This document shows positions 62,699-64,000 of a stretch of DNA of 64,000 nt, piece after piece. Within the stretch, counting starts at the first letter, position 1. Every line of letters begins with the position of its first letter. Position numbers and translations under genes: made by a program. Under the pieces are notes generated by a model that was not told the origin of the DNA, did no database searches, and was given only the letters and a program-made list of their open reading frames with translations. This DNA is from Mesorhizobium comanense (GTDB lineage: Bacteria > Pseudomonadota > Alphaproteobacteria > Rhizobiales > Rhizobiaceae). The stretch spans positions 151,896-215,895 of the forward strand of contig NZ_SCNN01000013.1 in assembly GCF_005503535.1 (NCBI RefSeq). Reading direction: 5' to 3'.

Positions 62699-62794
62699 AT
62701 GGCCAAGAAAGTGAGCAATGCCCCGAAGCTGACGGTTGCCGCGGGCACGCAGACCGTCTTCTTCTCGCAGGGCATGCACTACAACAAGCGCTGA
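62699..62794 (+). CDS. Candidate RiPP precursor peptide, 31 residues
   Basis: A 31-codon frame from ATG 62699 to TGA 62792-62794, preceded by AAAGGGA at 62687-62693. The peptide starts MAKKVSNAPKLTVAAG, has TQTVFFSQG and ends MHYNKR; it contains Ser and Thr but no Cys. A perfect hairpin starts nine bases after the stop, and then comes a SagB-type dehydrogenase gene. This order is typical of ribosomally made, modified peptide loci. I do not recognise the peptide family. No cyclodehydratase is visible, so the modification is unknown. Confidence 0.6.
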   Translation: MAKKVSNAPKLTVAAGTQTVFFSQGMHYNKR

Positions 62795-62802
62795 ACCTGT
62801 TC

Positions 62803-62833
62803 GGCGCCGATGGGCTGTCGGCCCATCGGCGCC
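62803..62833 (+). promoter_or_regulatory. Intercistronic hairpin between peptide and SagB genes
   Basis: GGCGCCGATGGGC (62803-62815) pairs over 13 bp without mismatch with GCCCATCGGCGCC (62821-62833), loop TGTCG. No T run follows, so it is not a standard terminator. It could protect the peptide mRNA end or cut down read-through into the enzyme gene, giving excess precursor. Confidence 0.7.
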
Positions 62834-62859
62834 CCGCTACCATAACGGCATTCAGCATC

Positions 62860-63918
62860 ATGAAAATGCGCTCGTCAAAAACGCTTGTCTTCTACCCCGG
62901 GACCAACAAGGTCACGGCCTGCAACTTCCTGACCAGAAGTGTTTTCGAGTGCAGCCCCGAGGTAGTTGGCCTTCTCGCCTCCTGGGACGAATGGGCCTCG
63001 ACGGCGCAGATAGCCCGCGCCCATGGATGGTCGAAGGCCGACTTGAATGCGGTCGTGCCGCAACTGCTTGATTTTTCCGCGCTCGTCACCGCCGGCTCGC
63101 CGCTCGCCGAACAGGAGACGCAGTTTTCCGGACAATGGAACTGGGGCATCCCCACCGCGCTGATGCATTTCTGCGTCCAGGACAGCGCGTTCATGACCAC
63201 CGAGCAGGCGGAAGCGAGACAGATCGAACGCGCCGGCCACGTCGCCCAGCCTGATCTGATGCTCAAGAACGCCAACGGCGCCATCCGGCTGCCGAATGCG
63301 CTGGATGAAAACGAACTTCTTGCCCTGATGGCCCGGCGCCGCACCAACCGCACCGCGGCCGCCCCCACCATCACCGCACGGCAGCTCTCCGATTGCCTGT
63401 TCGCGGGCATGGGCATTACCGGCGAGACCAGCAACTGCGTGGGCGCCCTGCCGCTGGGCATGACCCCTTCCGGCGGCGCGCGAAACCCCTATGAGGCCTA
63501 TGTGGTCGCACTCGGCGTCGAAGGCCTGGAGCCTGGCGTCTATCACTATTCCGCCGCCGACCATGATCTGGGCAGGATTTCCGCCAACCACCTGCCCAGG
63601 ATCTCGGAGCTGGTCGGCGGACAGGAATGGGCGGATGCCATGCCTTGCCTGGTCCTGCTTTGTGCCAGGCTCGACCGGACCATGTGGAAATACGACGATG
63701 CCAACGCCTATCGCGTCGTGCTGATCGAGGCTGGCCATATCGGCCAGAATATGATGCTGGCGGCCACCAGGCATGGCCTGTCGGCCTGTCCGACGGCCGC
63801 GCTCAGCCATTCCCCCATCAAGCGCTTGCTCGGCCTCGACCGCCTGACCGACGCGCCGATCTATGCGTTGACGCTATCAACCCCTGACTTAGTGTCCGTT
63901 CCAAAAAGAGTTGAGTGA
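62860..63918 (+). CDS. SagB-type dehydrogenase (nitroreductase fold), 3' end disrupted by an IS
   Basis: A 352-residue protein of the SagB/ThcOx FMN-dependent nitroreductase-like family, which oxidises azolines to azoles in thiazole/oxazole peptides. An N-terminal region (about 1-130) precedes the nitroreductase domain: ALMARRRTNRTAAAPTITAR, the FMN-binding PSGGARNPYEAYVV (203-216), VEGLEPGVYHYSAADHDL, and YRVVLIEAGHIGQNMMLAA (284-302). The domain runs nearly to its natural end (PIYALTL). The last dozen codons fall in sequence that looks like the left end of an insertion element. ATG 62860 follows the hairpin. Family call is good; substrate is inferred. Confidence 0.85.
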   Translation: MKMRSSKTLVFYPGTNKVTACNFLTRSVFECSPEVVGLLASWDEWASTAQIARAHGWSKADLNAVVPQLLDFSALVTAGSPLAEQETQFSGQWNWGIPTALMHFCVQDSAFMTTEQAEARQIERAGHVAQPDLMLKNANGAIRLPNALDENELLALMARRRTNRTAAAPTITARQLSDCLFAGMGITGETSNCVGALPLGMTPSGGARNPYEAYVVALGVEGLEPGVYHYSAADHDLGRISANHLPRISELVGGQEWADAMPCLVLLCARLDRTMWKYDDANAYRVVLIEAGHIGQNMMLAATRHGLSACPTAALSHSPIKRLLGLDRLTDAPIYALTLSTPDLVSVPKRVE

Positions 63919-64000
63919 TTTCAGCAGGTTGTGATTCCGTCGGATTTGCGAGATTCGATGGAGATCACGATGGCCTGGACTGAAATCACCCGTGCGCATT
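63885..64000 (+). mobile_element. Left end of an insertion sequence, probably IS5 family
   Basis: From about 63885-63895 (near CCCTGACTTAGTGTCCGTTCC) the sequence leaves the SagB frame and leads into the start of a transposase gene at 63970. The element runs off the window, so the second inverted repeat and the target duplication cannot be checked. The exact left boundary is an estimate. Confidence 0.55.
63970..64000 (+). CDS. Transposase N-terminus, IS5-like, partial
   Basis: Ten codons are visible (MAWTEITRAH) after GGAGATCACG. The opening is like that of IS5-family transposases common in rhizobia, which begin with a similar MAWTEIT stretch. The gene continues beyond the right edge. Too little is visible for more than a tentative call. 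Confidence 0.5.
   Translation, partial: MAWTEITRAH

Noticed and set aside
62650..62859. An N-terminal extension of the SagB protein by 70 residues
   Set aside because: In this frame the segment lacks SagB features and covers both the 31-codon frame and the perfect hairpin. The start after the hairpin gives the expected domain layout.

Overview
The window is about 64 kb of GC-rich (low to mid 60s percent by eye), densely packed bacterial chromosome. The gene set fits an alphaproteobacterium of the order Rhizobiales, most like Mesorhizobium or a close Phyllobacteriaceae relative. The pointers are a Usg-like protein, a DUF1674/SDHAF4-type protein, DUF2239 and DUF1062 proteins, the 1595-residue NAD-glutamate dehydrogenase, and several classes of GC-rich palindromic intergenic repeats of the kind common in rhizobia. 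The genus is inferred from gene content; there is no rRNA here to fix it.

Layout. 1-6.1 kb: leuS (runs off the left edge), a YggS-type PLP protein, a Phd/PIN toxin-antitoxin pair with a palindromic operator, an aldo/keto reductase and a YpfJ-like 'metallopeptidase' whose first zinc histidine is arginine. 6.2-9.6 kb: a LysR regulator divergent from an MFS efflux pump and a second aldo/keto reductase. 9.8-16.3 kb: usg, acetyl-CoA synthetase coupled to a MOSC protein, a TIM-barrel isomerase-like protein, a secreted GH114-like protein, and a cyclopropane fatty acid synthase. 16.4-18.1 kb: a small transcription unit with an extreme Shine-Dalgarno, then a TadG-like vWA protein. 18.4-27.6 kb: a transglutaminase-like protein, a HAD phosphatase, an SDH assembly factor, htpX-rsmB, a heparinase II/III-like protein, a divergent DUF2239 / GIY-YIG pair sharing a near-perfect 26-bp palindrome, and purH. 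27.8-43.3 kb: an Atg22-like MFS protein, the giant NAD-GDH, an AhpD-like protein, LysE, DUF1062, typA, an MFS/TetR divergent pair, ppa and a GNAT protein. 43.5-46.7 kb: a lemA plus three-gene TPM-domain module with a recent internal duplication. 46.8-52.6 kb: a pyridoxal kinase, DUF429, DUF5071, beta carbonic anhydrase and an M3 oligopeptidase.

52.7-60.6 kb is a complete carbohydrate ABC uptake locus. The binding protein, two permeases and an M81 (MlrC-like) protein run leftward. An SDR dehydrogenase, the MalK-type ATPase and an RpiR regulator run rightward from a shared intergenic region that carries a perfect inverted repeat. The likely logic is sugar-responsive RpiR control of import followed by oxidation.

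60.7-64 kb: YggT, tRNA-Ala(CGC), an XRE-type regulator, then the most unusual locus. It has an AT-rich stretch, a 31-codon peptide gene, a perfect 13-bp-stem hairpin and a SagB-type dehydrogenase. This looks like the start of a ribosomally made, modified peptide (RiPP) locus. It is cut at the 3' end of the dehydrogenase by what appears to be an IS5-family element running off the right edge.

Mobile-type intergenic repeats shape several genes. One copy of a roughly 180-bp family supplies the apparent N-terminus of a TPM protein and another the C-terminus of the M81 protein.
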